A DNA stretch of 64,000 nucleotides, from assembly GCA_902793605.1 (NCBI GenBank), contig CADBEB010000015.1, positions 1 through 64,000 on the forward strand, written 5' to 3'. Below, in pieces: positions 33,801 through 44,248 of the stretch. The position numbers and the translations under genes were made by a program. This stretch comes from an uncultured Eubacteriales bacterium (GTDB lineage Bacteria > Bacillota > Clostridia > Christensenellales > Aristaeellaceae). Each line of letters opens with the position of its first letter. Position 1 is the stretch's first letter. Below the pieces are notes generated by a model, which saw nothing but the letters and a program-made list of their open reading frames with translations, did not search any database and was not told the DNA's origin.

Positions 33801-35291
33801 GGGAAGAAGCTGGAAAAGGACGGGTTCGACATTCCTTTCGAGGTGTTCCTGGGATTCGAGGGAGACAAGGTGCCGGATATCGACCTGAACTTCTCGGGCG
33901 AATACCAGAACCGGGCGCACCACTATGTGGAAGAGCTGTTCGGGCACGACCATGTGTTCCGGGCAGGCACGATTTCCGGACTGGCGGACAAGACGGCCTA
34001 CGGATACGCGATGAAGTACCTTGAGGAACGGGGCATCCAGGCCGGCAATACGGAGAAGGAAAGGCTGAGCCTGACCTGCACAGGCGTGAAGCGGACGACC
34101 GGTCAGCATCCGGGCGGGATGGTCGTGGTGCCGCTGGAATACGAGATCTACGACTTTACCGCGGTACAGCACCCGGCGGACGACCTGGAAAGCGACTTCA
34201 CCACGACCCACTTCGACTTCAACAGCATGCACGATATCCTGGTGAAGCTGGACTGTCTGGGGCACGACGACCCGACGATGATGCACGAGCTGGAGGCGCT
34301 GACGGGGATCAACTTCCGTGATGTGCCGCTGGATGATCCGGGCGTGCGGAGCCTCTTCACCTCCCCGGAGGCGCTGGGCGTGACCCCGGAGGAGATCCTG
34401 TGCAATACGGGGACATACGGCGTGCCGGAATTCGGCACGGGCTTTGTGCGGGGCATGCTGGAGGAAACAAAGCCCCACACGATGGAGGAACTGCTGCGGA
34501 TTTCCGGCCTGAGCCACGGAACGGACGTATGGCTGGGGAACGCGCAGGAGATCATCGCGAACGGGACGGCCACGCTGAGTGAATGCGTCTGCTGCCGCGA
34601 CGACATCATGAACTACCTGATCGACAAGGGCGTGAAGCCGAAGCTGGCCTTTACGACGATGGAAAGCGTGCGCAAGGGCAAAGGCCTGAAGCCGGAGATG
34701 GAACAGGCCATGATCGATCAGCAGGTGCCGGACTGGTTCATGGACAGCTGCAAGAAGATCAAGTACATGTTCCCGAAGGGACACGCGGTGGCCTATGTGA
34801 CGATGAGCCTGCGGGTGGCATGGTTCAAGCTGCACGAGCCGCTGGCTTACTACTGCGCATATTTCACGGTCCGCGGGGACGGCTTCGACGCGACGACGAT
34901 GATCCTGTCCCCGGAGGAAGCACGGAAGAAGATCAACGAGATCCGGAACATGGACGCGCCGACTGCGCGGGACAAGGACATCGCGACCTGCCTGGAGCTG
35001 GTGCTGGAGATGAACATGCGCGGGATCCGGTTCCTGCCGGTGGACCTGTACAAGAGCGACGTGAAGAAGTTCCTGATCGAGGACGGAAACATCCGCTGCC
35101 CGTTCATCAGCCTGCCCGGGCTGGGAGAGAGCGCGGCGATCCCGATCGCGGAAGCGCGGAAGGACGGAGAATTCCTGAGCATCGAGGACCTGCAGAAGCG
35201 AGGGAAGGCCGGATCGTCGGTGATCGAGATCCTGCGGAGCCACGGGGCGCTGCAGGGACTGAGCGAGAGCAATCAGATCAGTATGTTCTGA
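30834..35291 (+). CDS. polC: DNA polymerase III alpha subunit, Gram-positive PolC type
   Basis: 1485 residues, slightly longer than the usual 1440. In order: an N-terminal domain, a Lys/Glu-rich linker (residues about 210-245), an OB-fold, a PHP domain split by the exonuclease (first half VELHMHTNMSTMDALTSAEDL), a 3'-5' exonuclease (VVLDFESTGLNTGKARITEIGA with DxE), then the PHP remainder, the palm with PDIDLNFSGEYQ, a zinc-binding CTHCHKGFF...CPKCGKKL, and the C-terminal domain. It is the main replicative polymerase of low-GC Gram-positives. It closes the uppS-polC cluster and is followed by an R2 repeat. Confidence 0.98.
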   Translation: MSYEDLMARIARELPELAGKLSAPRVTYVKSLQKTYITFESTVLAGENQFLKLEKVLREMFPGRPLAVRVTSPELKAAFLEDPAPYRQVLDDFLRRNYPVAKAWIGHISWQIEKNQLGSGAAPIGEHEEDGLLTLVFPDEISLQVMNQSNVGPRLATAIREIFAAKVRVELTVEGTREERLRRIMEQRRDTALTVTAEEMAERYGTGIPAAEAGKPEKKEKNPRKPAEKKEKKDLPVNPEAAPVGKPIIGRSIADRPVEIKELNAESGLVVIQGEIFKLEQKELKGGEMVLVTFGVTDYTSSILCKIFFRYRARGFARKDEEPAPITDEERKAVTDKVERIKKGMCVKLRGECLYDSYARELSISVRDLVETEKEEREDTAEEKRVELHMHTNMSTMDALTSAEDLIARAVKWGHPAVAITDHGVLQAFPAAFRAAKGKIKLIPGCEGYLIDEKQIVGEADERPYDGPVVVLDFESTGLNTGKARITEIGAVRLENGIVTDSFEQLVDPEEPLEQKITELTGISDAMLQGQPKAAEALPKLLAFIGKDPIAAHNAGFDVSLLQAELKRIGLAWSGPVIDTLAYARKLYPELKSHKLGAVCKHLGVSLKNAHRAVHDATATAHCLKRMNEETRERFQEAKSLKDLDAVLKGGAIGESRHIILLARNRTGLVNLNRLVSAGHLDYFKRVPHMPRFLIRKYREGLIIGSACEAGELFRAVLARADREKLREIASFYDYLEVQPVGNNAFLIREGQAASEDELRELNRTIVELGDEMGIPVVATGDVHFLDPKDAIGRAIIQAGMKYSDADLQPPLYFKTTDEMLEEFAYLGPEKAKEIVIDNPRKIAEQVEEMKLFPVHPKGEDTFQPYWDDAEDMIQQMTWDEAEEMYGSPLPEIVEARLKKELKSIVGYGYCTLYAIAQKLVSRSLEDGYLVGSRGSVGSSLVARMCGITEVNALPPHYRCTHCHKGFFDVDKSKYHVGVDLPDRDCPKCGKKLEKDGFDIPFEVFLGFEGDKVPDIDLNFSGEYQNRAHHYVEELFGHDHVFRAGTISGLADKTAYGYAMKYLEERGIQAGNTEKERLSLTCTGVKRTTGQHPGGMVVVPLEYEIYDFTAVQHPADDLESDFTTTHFDFNSMHDILVKLDCLGHDDPTMMHELEALTGINFRDVPLDDPGVRSLFTSPEALGVTPEEILCNTGTYGVPEFGTGFVRGMLEETKPHTMEELLRISGLSHGTDVWLGNAQEIIANGTATLSECVCCRDDIMNYLIDKGVKPKLAFTTMESVRKGKGLKPEMEQAMIDQQVPDWFMDSCKKIKYMFPKGHAVAYVTMSLRVAWFKLHEPLAYYCAYFTVRGDGFDATTMILSPEEARKKINEIRNMDAPTARDKDIATCLELVLEMNMRGIRFLPVDLYKSDVKKFLIEDGNIRCPFISLPGLGESAAIPIAEARKDGEFLSIEDLQKRGKAGSSVIEILRSHGALQGLSESNQISMF

Positions 35292-35297
35292 GAATCA

Positions 35298-35357
35298 GGG
35301 GAGCTTTTCGCAAGGAAACGCACGCTGATCCGCACGCGCACCCCTTCGGTCAGTATT
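35298..35357 (+). repeat. Intergenic repeat family R2, copy 2
   Basis: GGGGAGCTTTTCGCAAGG, then CGCACGCTGATCCGCACGCG and CCCCTTCGGTC. It starts 6 bases after the polC stop. Confidence 0.75.
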
Positions 35358-35438
35358 TTTGTTTGGCGCTTACCGTAATGATACAGAAGGAAATAAAGGG
35401 AGAGAGATCGAAAATATATAGGTTAAGGAGGTGAAAAA

Positions 35439-35777
35439 ATGAACCGGACGATGACGTTTAAAGGATTTTTGCTGATCCTCGTGATCGTTCTGACCGTCTT
35501 TTTCGTCCTCCACACGATCCTGAAGAACAGCGCCGATGAGCAGAGGCAGAAGCAGCAGGAGCTCCGCGTCCAGCTGACCCGGCTGGAGGAAGAGAATAAG
35601 GAGCTGCTGAACAAACTGAACCTGGCGGGGACGGATGAATACATCATGGCCAACGCGGTCAGGAAATACTCTTATGTCAAAAAGGATGCAATCCGTTTTG
35701 AATACACAAATCCGGAGGCGATCTACGCCTATACGGACCAGGAAATGCAGATCCTCATGGACGAGATGAGCAACTGA
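35439..35777 (+). CDS. DivIC/FtsL-like septum protein
   Basis: 112 residues, AAGGAGGTG ahead of the ATG at 35439. A short cytoplasmic tail, one membrane helix (about residues 10-29, GFLLILVIVLTVFFVLHTIL), and an outside coiled coil rich in Glu/Gln/Arg (about 32-65) fit the septum formation initiator family (DivIC/FtsB/FtsL). The end (YVKKDAIRFEYTNPEAIYAY) is the small globular part. It should act in cell-division ring assembly. Which of the family it is cannot be settled by sequence. Confidence 0.75.
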   Translation: MNRTMTFKGFLLILVIVLTVFFVLHTILKNSADEQRQKQQELRVQLTRLEEENKELLNKLNLAGTDEYIMANAVRKYSYVKKDAIRFEYTNPEAIYAYTDQEMQILMDEMSN

Positions 35778-35788
35778 GGAGGTTCGCC

Positions 35789-36691
35789 ATGAAAGCTGCT
35801 GTGATCGGGATCGGATCCAATTCAGTCAGGTGCCTGCTGGCAGAGACGGGGGAAGACGGATTCACCTGCCTGTGGCGGGACCGGGAAGGGACGCGCCTGT
35901 TTGCCGGGTTGGACGAACGGGGAAACCTGAGCCGGGAAAGCATGGACAAGACGGTGGCGGCTGTGGCCCGGATGGCATCCGAGGTCCGGCACCAGAGGGC
36001 AGAGAAGCTGGGTGTCTTCGCCACCAGCGCGGCAAGAGACGCCGCGAACGGGGAGGAATTCATCCGGGCGGTCGCGGAAGCCGCGGAGACGGAGCCACAG
36101 ATCCTGCCCGGAAACGAGGAAGCGGAGCTGAGCTTCCTGGGCGCTTCCGCCGCGGTAAAGGATGAGCGCTGCGGAGTGGTCGACATCGGCGGCGGCAGCA
36201 CGGAGTTTGCCATTGGGACCCGGGAGGGCATTGAAGCATCCTTCTCCTGCCAGATGGGCGCTGTGAGGCTGTACCAGAAGCTGCGCATTGACCGGAAGGA
36301 GGACATGATCCCGGTCCAGCGGGCGGCGGGAGAGATCCTGAAAGAGCACCTTGGCGCGTTCGACGGGATCGAGATCCCGAAGACCTGGGTCGGGACCGGC
36401 GGGACATTCACCACGCTGGCGGCGATGGCGCGCGGAGTGTCCTGGACTGACCGGACGAACATGCACGGAACGGAGATCGCCCGGTGGGAGATCCAGGAGA
36501 TCGGCGAGAAGCTGGCTGAGATGAGCCTGGAGGAGCGGAAGCAACTGCCGGGGCTGCAACCCGGGCGGGCGGATATCGTGGTGCACGGGATCTGCATCCT
36601 GCTGGGCGTGATGGATCAGCTGAAGATCACGAAGATCATCGTCAGCGAATGGGGAAACCTGGACGGGTATATCAGGAAGTTTTACTGTTAA
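35789..36691 (+). CDS. ppx: Exopolyphosphatase/guanosine pentaphosphatase (Ppx/GppA family)
   Basis: 300 residues, GAGGAGG ahead of the ATG at 35789. The ASKHA-fold motifs are GIGSNSVRCLLAE near the start and GVVDIGGGSTEFAIG in the middle, with GTGGTFTTLA later. The protein has only the two-domain catalytic core, not the long C-terminal region of E. coli Ppx. It hydrolyses polyphosphate or pppGpp, linking it to stringent metabolism. It is 11 bases after the DivIC-like gene, so they form one unit. Confidence 0.9.
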   Translation: MKAAVIGIGSNSVRCLLAETGEDGFTCLWRDREGTRLFAGLDERGNLSRESMDKTVAAVARMASEVRHQRAEKLGVFATSAARDAANGEEFIRAVAEAAETEPQILPGNEEAELSFLGASAAVKDERCGVVDIGGGSTEFAIGTREGIEASFSCQMGAVRLYQKLRIDRKEDMIPVQRAAGEILKEHLGAFDGIEIPKTWVGTGGTFTTLAAMARGVSWTDRTNMHGTEIARWEIQEIGEKLAEMSLEERKQLPGLQPGRADIVVHGICILLGVMDQLKITKIIVSEWGNLDGYIRKFYC

Positions 36692-36692
36692 A

Positions 36693-36757
36693 GGGGCTTT
36701 CCGCAAAGAATCGCACGCTGATTTGCACGCGGCACCGCCCGGATCCCTTTCGGCGAA
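36693..36757 (+). repeat. Intergenic repeat family R2, copy 3
   Basis: GGGGCTTTCCGCAAAG, then ATCGCACGCTGATTTGCACG and GATCCCTTTCGGCG. It starts one base after the ppx stop and fills most of the gap to sufC. Confidence 0.8.
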
Positions 36758-36789
36758 AATTCAAATCAATTATGTATCAGGGAGACTAA

Positions 36790-37542
36790 ATGTTAGAGCT
36801 TAAGAATATCTCCTTCCAGGTGGATGCGGAAGGAAAGGACAAAGAGATCATCCGCGATGTCAGCCTGACAATCCCGGACCGGAAGCTGGTGGTCGTGACC
36901 GGGCCGAACGGCGGCGGCAAGTCGACGCTGGCCAAACTGATCGCGGGGATCGAGAAGCCGACTGGCGGACAGATCTTTTTCAACGGACAGGATATTACGG
37001 GGCTTGGCATCACGGAACGGGCCGGTCTGGGCATTGCCTATGCCTTCCAGCAGCCGGTACGTTTCAAGGGCATCCGGGTACTGGACCTGATCCGCATTGC
37101 GGCCGGGAAGACGCTGTCGGTTTCCGACGCGTGCCAGTACCTCTCCTCCGTGGGCCTGTGCGCCCGGGATTATGTGGACCGGGAAGTGAACGCCAGCCTG
37201 TCGGGCGGCGAACTGAAACGGATCGAGATCGCGACGGTGCTGGCGCGGAAAGCTGCGCTGTTTGTCTTTGACGAGCCGGAAGCGGGGATCGATCTGTGGA
37301 GCTTCCGGAACCTGATCGAGGTGTTCCGGAAACTGCGCGGGGATATCCAGGACAGCTCTATCCTGATCATCTCCCACCAGGAGCGGATTCTCAGCATCGC
37401 GGACGAGATCATCGTGCTGCGGGACGGCCGGGTCGTGAACCATGGCGCCAGGGCGGACGTCTATCCCCAGCTGATCAAAGCCGAGACGGACGTCATGTGT
37501 GAAGGATGGGCCGGAAGTGCGGAGAAGGGAGGCGATGCCTGA
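36790..37542 (+). CDS. sufC: Fe-S cluster assembly ATPase SufC
   Basis: 250 residues. ABC-type ATPase: Walker A GPNGGGKST, signature LSGGELKRIEIATVLA, Walker B LFVFDEPEAGIDLWS, H-loop ISHQ. The EAGIDLWS ending of Walker B is typical of SufC-like proteins. It drives conformational change of the scaffold in iron-sulfur cluster assembly. Its stop overlaps the start of the SufB/D-like partner by one base. No sufS, sufU or sufD follows, so the pair looks like the reduced two-gene SUF-like (SMS) type. Confidence 0.92.
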   Translation: MLELKNISFQVDAEGKDKEIIRDVSLTIPDRKLVVVTGPNGGGKSTLAKLIAGIEKPTGGQIFFNGQDITGLGITERAGLGIAYAFQQPVRFKGIRVLDLIRIAAGKTLSVSDACQYLSSVGLCARDYVDREVNASLSGGELKRIEIATVLARKAALFVFDEPEAGIDLWSFRNLIEVFRKLRGDIQDSSILIISHQERILSIADEIIVLRDGRVVNHGARADVYPQLIKAETDVMCEGWAGSAEKGGDA

Positions 37543-38468
37543 TGCTGAAGCTGGACGAGATCCAGAAGCGGCTGCTTCGGGAAGTGGCGGACCTCCACGA
37601 GGTGCCGGAAGGAGCCTACAACATCCGCTCCAACAGCGCGTCGGCCGGGCGGCAGTCGACCGCGAACATCGAGATCGTGTCCAAGGAGGATGTGAGCGGG
37701 CTCGAGATCCGGATCAAGCCGGGAACGAAGAATGAGAGTGTGCACATCCCCGTCGTGATGACCCAGAGCGGGCTGAAGGAAGTGGTCTACAACGACTTCT
37801 TCATCGGCGAAGGCGCGGACGTGGTGATCGTGGCCGGATGCGGCATCGACAACTGCGGGAACCAGGACAGCCAGCACGACGGCATCCATCGCTTCTTTGT
37901 CGGGAAGAACGCGAAGGTGAAATACGTCGAGAAGCACTATGGCTCCGGGGACGGCAGCGGGAAACGGATCCTGAACCCGGGGACGGAAGTGTACATGGAA
38001 GAGGGCAGCTATGCCGAGATGGAGATGGTCCAGATCAAGGGCGTGGACGATACCGAGCGAACCACGACCGCAGAGCTGGCTGCCGGGGCGAAGCTGGTGG
38101 TGCGGGAGCGCCTGATGACCCACGGGGATCAACGGGCGATCAGCACCTACGTGGTGAAGCTGAACGGCGCGGATTCCAGCGCGGACGTGGTTTCCCGCTC
38201 GGTGGCGAGGGACCGGTCCTTCCAGAAGTTTGACGCGAAGATCGTGGGCAATGCCGCCTGCCACGGGCACACGGAGTGCGACAGCATCATCATGGATGAA
38301 GGGCGGATCCTGGCCGTGCCGGGGCTGGAGGCGAACGATGTGGACGCGGCGCTGGTCCATGAGGCTGCGATCGGCAAGATCGCCGGGGAACAGCTGATCA
38401 AGCTGATGACCCTGGGGATGACCGCTGCGGAAGCGGAAGAACAGATCATCAATGGGTTCCTTCAGTGA
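37542..38468 (+). CDS. SufB/SufD-family Fe-S assembly scaffold
   Basis: 308 residues; the ATG at 37542 overlaps the sufC stop. It is a right-handed beta-helix scaffold of the SufBD family: VYNDFFIGEGADVVIVAGCGIDNCG, HRFFVGKNAKVKYVEKHYG, then a C-terminal HGHTECDSIIMDEG and VHEAAIGKIAGEQLIKLMTLGM. The late GHTECDSI and EAAIGKI stretches carry the conserved Cys and Glu of SufB-type scaffolds. It is shorter than SufB (about 470 residues) and close to the single-scaffold SmsB form. Confidence 0.9.
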   Translation: MLKLDEIQKRLLREVADLHEVPEGAYNIRSNSASAGRQSTANIEIVSKEDVSGLEIRIKPGTKNESVHIPVVMTQSGLKEVVYNDFFIGEGADVVIVAGCGIDNCGNQDSQHDGIHRFFVGKNAKVKYVEKHYGSGDGSGKRILNPGTEVYMEEGSYAEMEMVQIKGVDDTERTTTAELAAGAKLVVRERLMTHGDQRAISTYVVKLNGADSSADVVSRSVARDRSFQKFDAKIVGNAACHGHTECDSIIMDEGRILAVPGLEANDVDAALVHEAAIGKIAGEQLIKLMTLGMTAAEAEEQIINGFLQ

Positions 38469-38479
38469 AGAATAATAAA

Positions 38480-38505
38480 CAGGCGGCGCAGGACTGCGCC
38501 GCCTG
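38480..38505. terminator. Bidirectional hairpin between the suf pair and degV
   Basis: CAGGCGGCGCAG pairs with CTGCGCCGCCTG around GA. It is very stable; T runs are weak on both sides. Confidence 0.75.
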
Positions 38506-38521
38506 AAATATTGTATGCAGT

Positions 38522-39397
38522 TTATGCGAGAGGCAGGGTGCCGATGAAGCACAGGGCGATGGTTCCGGGGCCGGCGTGGGCGCCGATGACGGGGCCGACG
38601 TTCTCAATCAGGACATTGGCACCGGGGAGCTTCTGCTCGACCAGGCTCTTCACACGCTCGGCATCCTCACGGCTGTCGGCGTTCAGCACGATGATGGGGC
38701 TCTCCCCGGGATCGGGAGTGAACTCCATCATTTTATCGACGATAAAGGCCATGGCCTTTTTCCGACCGCGGATTTTGTCGTTGGAGGTCAGGGTGCCGTC
38801 CGCGGATTCCATGATGATGGGCTTGAGGTCCAGCATGGTGCCGACGGTGGCAGCGGCAGCGGAGATCCGGCCGCCGCGTTTGAGATACTTCAGGTCATCC
38901 ACGATGAAGTACGCCTGGGCGCGGAGCTTGTTGGCTTCCAGCCAACCGGCGACCTCTTCCATGGACTTTCCGGCACGGTACATCTCGTGAGCCTTGAGGA
39001 CCAGCAGGGTCATGGGGCCGGAGATGCGCAGCGTATCCACGACGGTGAACTTCCGCTCCGGATACTTTTCCAGAAGCTTTTCCCGGGCACTGTAGACGGC
39101 CTGGATGGTGCTGCTCAGCTTACTGGAGAAGGCGACGAAGAGAAGGTCCTTTTCCTTCAGGATGGGTTCAAAATAATCCAGGTAGGTGGCCTCGTTCAGG
39201 GCGGAGGTCACCGGGACGGCGCCGTTGCGCATCATATCGTAATAAGTCTTGTGATCCAGCATCTGGCCCAGATCATCAAAATACTCCTTGCCGTCCAGCG
39301 CGTAGGGCATGTAGACGACGGGGATATCGTACTGCTCTTTCAGGTGAAAGGGCAGGTCGCTGTCGCTGTCGGTCATGAAGACGTAGTTCTGTTCCAT
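38522..39397 (-). CDS. DegV family fatty-acid-binding protein
   Basis: 291 residues, ATG at 39397 with AAGGAGG upstream. The N-terminus TDSDSDLPFHLKEQYDIPVVYMPY is the DegV signature. VTSALNEATYLDYFEP and the FSSKLSSTIQAV loop line the lipid pocket, and the C-terminal domain ends GAHAGPGTIALCFIG. DegV (FakB-type) proteins present fatty acids to the kinase FakA; no fakA is in this window. It has a divergent promoter region shared with gyrB. Confidence 0.93.
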   Translation of the reverse strand: MEQNYVFMTDSDSDLPFHLKEQYDIPVVYMPYALDGKEYFDDLGQMLDHKTYYDMMRNGAVPVTSALNEATYLDYFEPILKEKDLLFVAFSSKLSSTIQAVYSAREKLLEKYPERKFTVVDTLRISGPMTLLVLKAHEMYRAGKSMEEVAGWLEANKLRAQAYFIVDDLKYLKRGGRISAAAATVGTMLDLKPIIMESADGTLTSNDKIRGRKKAMAFIVDKMMEFTPDPGESPIIVLNADSREDAERVKSLVEQKLPGANVLIENVGPVIGAHAGPGTIALCFIGTLPLA

Positions 39398-39442
39398 GGT
39401 AAGCCTCCTTCGGCGATTCAGGGGGTTAACGTATACAAATTT

Positions 39443-39471
39443 ATTCTATAGCACCGGGGGAAAAAAAGCAA
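39443..39471 (-). promoter_or_regulatory. Candidate promoter for degV
   Basis: On the minus strand TTGCTT (39466-39471), a 17-base spacer and TAGAAT (39443-39448), about 45 bases ahead of the start codon. Confidence 0.6.
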
Positions 39472-39593
39472 GTATCACGGCGGAGGGGACGGTTCTCTTC
39501 TCAGGAGCCGGGCGGAGAAAACAGTCTGTCCGGTGTTTTTGTGACGGGAATCGGTTTTTCCATATATATAGGAAAGAAAATTTCGAAAAATCC

Positions 39594-39622
39594 TTTCTTT
39601 CAGGGGTAAAAAGTGATATAAT
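39594..39622 (+). promoter_or_regulatory. Promoter for gyrB-gyrA
   Basis: A TG-extended, perfect TATAAT at 39617-39622, with a weak -35 (TTTCTT, 39594-39599) 17 bases upstream. This fits a strong extended -10 promoter with a leader of about 115 nt. Confidence 0.7.
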
Positions 39623-39624
39623 AA

Positions 39625-41709
<2,085 letters not shown>

Positions 41710-41722
41710 TGAGGAATGAGAA

Positions 41723-44227
41723 ATGATTCAAGACAAGCTGATTCCCGTAAATCTGGAACAGGAAATGAAAAAGAGCTTCATCGCCTATGCCATGGCGGTG
41801 ATCGTGGACCGGGCGCTTCCGGACGTCCGGGACGGACTGAAGCCGGTCCACCGGCGGATCCTGTACGATATGTCCGAGGAACTGGGCATGACGCCCGACA
41901 AACCGACCCGCAAGAGCGCCCGCGTAGTCGGCGACGTGCTGGGTAAATTCCATCCGCACGGCGACTCCTCCGTGTACGACGCCATGGTCCGCCTGGCCCA
42001 GCCCTTCAACATCCGCTATCCGCTGATCGAGGGCCAGGGCAACTTCGGCTCCGTGGACGGCGACGGCGCCGCCGCGATGCGGTACACCGAAGCCCGCCTG
42101 CAGAAGCTGACGATGCATCTGCTGGACGGGATCGACAAGGATACGGTCGACTTCTACCCGAACTTCGACGAGACCCTGCAGCAGCCCTCCGTGCTGCCGG
42201 CACGTTTCCCGAACCTGCTGGTGAACGGCTCGAATGGCATCGCCGTCGGCATGGCGACGAACATTCCGCCGCACAACCTGACCGAGGTCATCAACGGCGT
42301 TATCTGCATGATCGACAACCCGGAATGCACGGTCGAAGACCTGATGCAGTACATCAAAGGGCCGGACTTTCCCACAGGCGGCCTCATCATGGGCCGCAGC
42401 GGCATCCGGGAGGCCTACCAGACCGGGCACGGCCGGATCACGGTCCGGGCGCGGACCAATACCGAGGAGATCGGCGGAGGCCGCAGCCGGATCATCGTGA
42501 CGGAGATCCCCTACCAGGTGAACAAGTCGGTGCTGGTCAAGAAGATCGCCGACCTGGTGCATGAAAAGAAGATCGAGGGCATCAGCGACATCCGTGACGA
42601 ATCCAACGATCGCCAGGGCATGCGCATCGTGATCGACCTGAAGAAGGATGTGCAGCCGCAGGTCGTGCTGAACATGCTCTACAAGCATACCCCGATGCAG
42701 GAAAACTTCGGGGCGAACATGCTGGCGCTGGTGAACGGCAAGCCGCGGGTGCTGAACCTGCGGGAGATGATCTATTACTATCTGGAGCACCAGAAGGACG
42801 TGGTGACCCGCCGGACGAAGTTCGAGCTGGACAAAGCCCAGAGCCGGGCCCATATCCTGGAAGGCCTGCTGAAGGCGCTGGACCACATCGACGAGATCGT
42901 GGCCATCATCCGGGCCAGCAAGGACACCGCCACCGCCAAGGAAGCGCTGATGCTGCGCTTTGAGTTTTCAGACCGGCAGGCACAGGCGATCCTGGACATG
43001 CGCCTGGGCCGCCTGACCGGACTGGAACGGGAAAAACTCCAGGAAGAGTATCAGGAGCTGGAAAAGACCATCGAGCGCCTGACCGCGATCCTGGCGGACG
43101 AGCACCTGCTGATGGACGTGATCAAGACCGAGATCAGCGAGATCCGGGACAAGTTCGGCGACGAACGGCGGAGCGAGCTGACGATCGCGGAAGACGACAT
43201 CGACATTGAAGACCTGATCCAGGAAGAGAATATGGTGGTCACGCTGACCCACGACGGCTATGTGAAGCGTGTGGCGAGCTCGGTCTACCGGGCGCAGCAC
43301 CGCGGCGGCCGCGGCGTGAGCGGCATGAACGTGAAGGATACGGACTACACGACCCAGATGTTCGTGGTCAGCACACACCAGGAGATCATGTTCTTCACGA
43401 ACATGGGCCGCGTGTACAGCCTGAAGTGCTACCAGATCCCCGAGGCAGGCCGGCAGGCCCGCGGGACGGCGATTATCAACCTGCTGCAGATCGCCGGCGG
43501 CGAAAAGGTTTCGACCATGCTGCCGATGCCGAAGGAGACGGAGCAGGAGCACAACCTGGTGATGGCGACCCGCAACGGTATGATCAAGAAGACCGCACTG
43601 GAGGAATTCCGCAACCTGCGGAAGAACGGCCTGATCGCGATTGCCCTGAGGGAGGGTGACGAGCTGATCGGCGTGCGGCTGAGCAACGGGGACGACGAGA
43701 TGCTGGTCTCCACCCGCAAGGGCAAGTGCATCCGCTTCAATGAGCGGCACGTCCGCAACGTGGGCCGCAACTCCATCGGCGTACGCTCCATGCGGATCGC
43801 CGAGGGCGATGAAGTCATCGACATTGCAGCGGTGGAACCGGAGACCACGGTTCTGGCGATCACAACGCTGGGCTACGGCAAGCGGACCGAACCGGACGAA
43901 TACCGGGAGCAGGGCCGCGGCGGCATGGGCATCAAGGCCATGCAGCTGACGGAGAAGACCGGCGACCTGGCCGCGCTGATGTTCGTGCACGAGGATGAGG
44001 ACATCCTGCTGATTACGGACGACGGCACGATCATCCGGGCGCGGGCGGCGGATGTACGCCTGTGCGGCCGCTCCACACAGGGCGTACGGATCATGCGGCT
44101 GGCGGAAGGCAGCACGGTGGTGGGCGTATGCCGCGCCGAAAAGGAAGAAGAGACACCCGATGAGCCGCTGAATGCGGAAGAAACAAAAACGGACAGCGAA
44201 GAACCGAAAGCGACGGAAGAACAGTAA
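41723..44227 (+). CDS. gyrA: DNA gyrase subunit A
   Basis: 834 residues. It cuts and rejoins DNA in gyrase. The quinolone region reads [19 protein letters not shown], with the Ser and Asp of quinolone-sensitive enzymes. The catalytic Tyr is in [10 protein letters not shown]. The C-terminal beta-pinwheel contains the GyrA box QHRGGRGV, which marks it as gyrase rather than topoisomerase IV. An acidic tail ([26 protein letters not shown]) ends it. It is translated together with gyrB. Confidence 0.98.
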   Translation: MIQDKLIPVNLEQEMKKSFIAYAMAVIVDRALPDVRDGLKPVHRRILYDMSEELGMTPDKPTRKSARVVGDVLGKFHPHGDSSVYDAMVRLAQPFNIRYPLIEGQGNFGSVDGDGAAAMRYTEARLQKLTMHLLDGIDKDTVDFYPNFDETLQQPSVLPARFPNLLVNGSNGIAVGMATNIPPHNLTEVINGVICMIDNPECTVEDLMQYIKGPDFPTGGLIMGRSGIREAYQTGHGRITVRARTNTEEIGGGRSRIIVTEIPYQVNKSVLVKKIADLVHEKKIEGISDIRDESNDRQGMRIVIDLKKDVQPQVVLNMLYKHTPMQENFGANMLALVNGKPRVLNLREMIYYYLEHQKDVVTRRTKFELDKAQSRAHILEGLLKALDHIDEIVAIIRASKDTATAKEALMLRFEFSDRQAQAILDMRLGRLTGLEREKLQEEYQELEKTIERLTAILADEHLLMDVIKTEISEIRDKFGDERRSELTIAEDDIDIEDLIQEENMVVTLTHDGYVKRVASSVYRAQHRGGRGVSGMNVKDTDYTTQMFVVSTHQEIMFFTNMGRVYSLKCYQIPEAGRQARGTAIINLLQIAGGEKVSTMLPMPKETEQEHNLVMATRNGMIKKTALEEFRNLRKNGLIAIALREGDELIGVRLSNGDDEMLVSTRKGKCIRFNERHVRNVGRNSIGVRSMRIAEGDEVIDIAAVEPETTVLAITTLGYGKRTEPDEYREQGRGGMGIKAMQLTEKTGDLAALMFVHEDEDILLITDDGTIIRARAADVRLCGRSTQGVRIMRLAEGSTVVGVCRAEKEEETPDEPLNAEETKTDSEEPKATEEQ

Positions 44228-44248
44228 TCAACAAAGGAGGCTTACGAC

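Noticed and set aside
32403..35243. 946-codon open frame on the minus strand
   Set aside because: It is antisense to polC, with no motifs or ribosome site; the composition is typical of a shadow frame.
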